Made by a program: the position numbers and the translations under genes. DNA of 64,000 bases, taken from positions 4,650,001 to 4,714,000 of the forward strand of contig NZ_CP009451.1 of assembly GCF_000757825.1 (NCBI RefSeq), given 5' to 3'. Positions 63,988 to 64,000 of this stretch are shown here, one piece after another (position 1 is the first letter of the stretch; every line of letters starts with the position of its first letter). Source of the stretch: Cedecea neteri. Its GTDB lineage: Bacteria > Pseudomonadota > Gammaproteobacteria > Enterobacterales > Enterobacteriaceae. Below the pieces are notes generated by a model, which searched no databases, was not told where the DNA came from, and saw nothing but the letters and a program-made list of their open reading frames with translations.

Positions 63988-64000
63988 CGGCAAGATTCTG

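Noticed and set aside
1..64000. CRISPR array, tRNA, rRNA or integrase-type prophage
   Set aside because: No regularly spaced repeats, no tRNA cloverleaf or rRNA sequence and no integrase noticed on reading through; apart from the IS and the C4-like module the window is ordinary chromosome.

Overview
The window is a stretch of enterobacterial (Enterobacteriaceae) chromosome. Nearly every gene has a recognisable Escherichia coli counterpart at high similarity, including some that are almost diagnostic (cspC, minCDE, fadR, mgrB, yobF, manXYZ). It is not E. coli itself. The rnd and min loci, far apart in E. coli K-12, are direct neighbours here. There is an extra PBP3-type transpeptidase gene like the one known from Salmonella, and the segment after treA carries genes that K-12 lacks. 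Genera such as Enterobacter, Klebsiella or Cedecea would fit; I cannot fix the genus from sequence alone.

Layout. 1-8.5 kb: 3' end of prc, htpX, yebQ, kdgR, yobH, mgrB, yebO, a metallo-beta-lactamase-fold hydrolase, yobF-cspC, then an intact IS150-type insertion sequence sitting inside the loop of the cspC terminator. 8.7-23.5 kb: the PBP3 paralogue, rlmA, mntP with its manganese riboswitch, yobD, the mannose PTS manXYZ with Mlc/NagC-like and CRP-like sites, yoaE, pdeD, sdaA, nudL, pabB, yoaH, yoaB. 23.6-32 kb: yoaA, tsaB, yeaY, fadD, rnd, minEDC. 32-42.9 kb: ycgL, a MltB-like transglycosylase, ycgM, ycgN, a YmcF-like zinc-ribbon protein, a YoaF-like lipoprotein, dsbB, nhaB, fadR, ycgB, dadAX. 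43.6-52.5 kb: cvrA, ldcA, emtA, ycgR behind a clear sigma-28 promoter, ymgE, a Fur-boxed siderophore receptor, treA. 52.6-59.7 kb: an operon of unassigned genes. 60-64 kb: a regulator/MFS pair with a palindromic operator, an AraC regulator and an FMN reductase.

Functionally the window is mostly housekeeping: cell division placement (MinCDE, PBP3 paralogue), fatty-acid use (FadD with its regulator FadR about 11 kb away), D-alanine catabolism (DadAX), wall recycling and cleavage (LdcA, EmtA, the MltB-like enzyme), disulfide formation (DsbB), sodium and potassium/proton exchange (NhaB, CvrA), manganese export (MntP) and c-di-GMP signalling (PdeD, YcgR).

Two regions stand out. First, between dadX and cvrA lie 715 bases that look like a freestanding phage-type C4 antisense-RNA immunity module. 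On the minus strand a closed two-hairpin RNA presents the same 11-base sequence in both hairpin tips, and a perfect complement lies downstream in the same transcript, inside an Ash/Icd-like reading frame. Second, the minus-strand operon 59095-52656 encodes a periplasmic four-cysteine protein, a membrane-anchored pseudokinase lacking all the main catalytic residues, a helical protein with weak TelA resemblance, a coiled-coil protein with a Ser/Gly tail, and a single-span membrane protein. I could not assign this to any described system.
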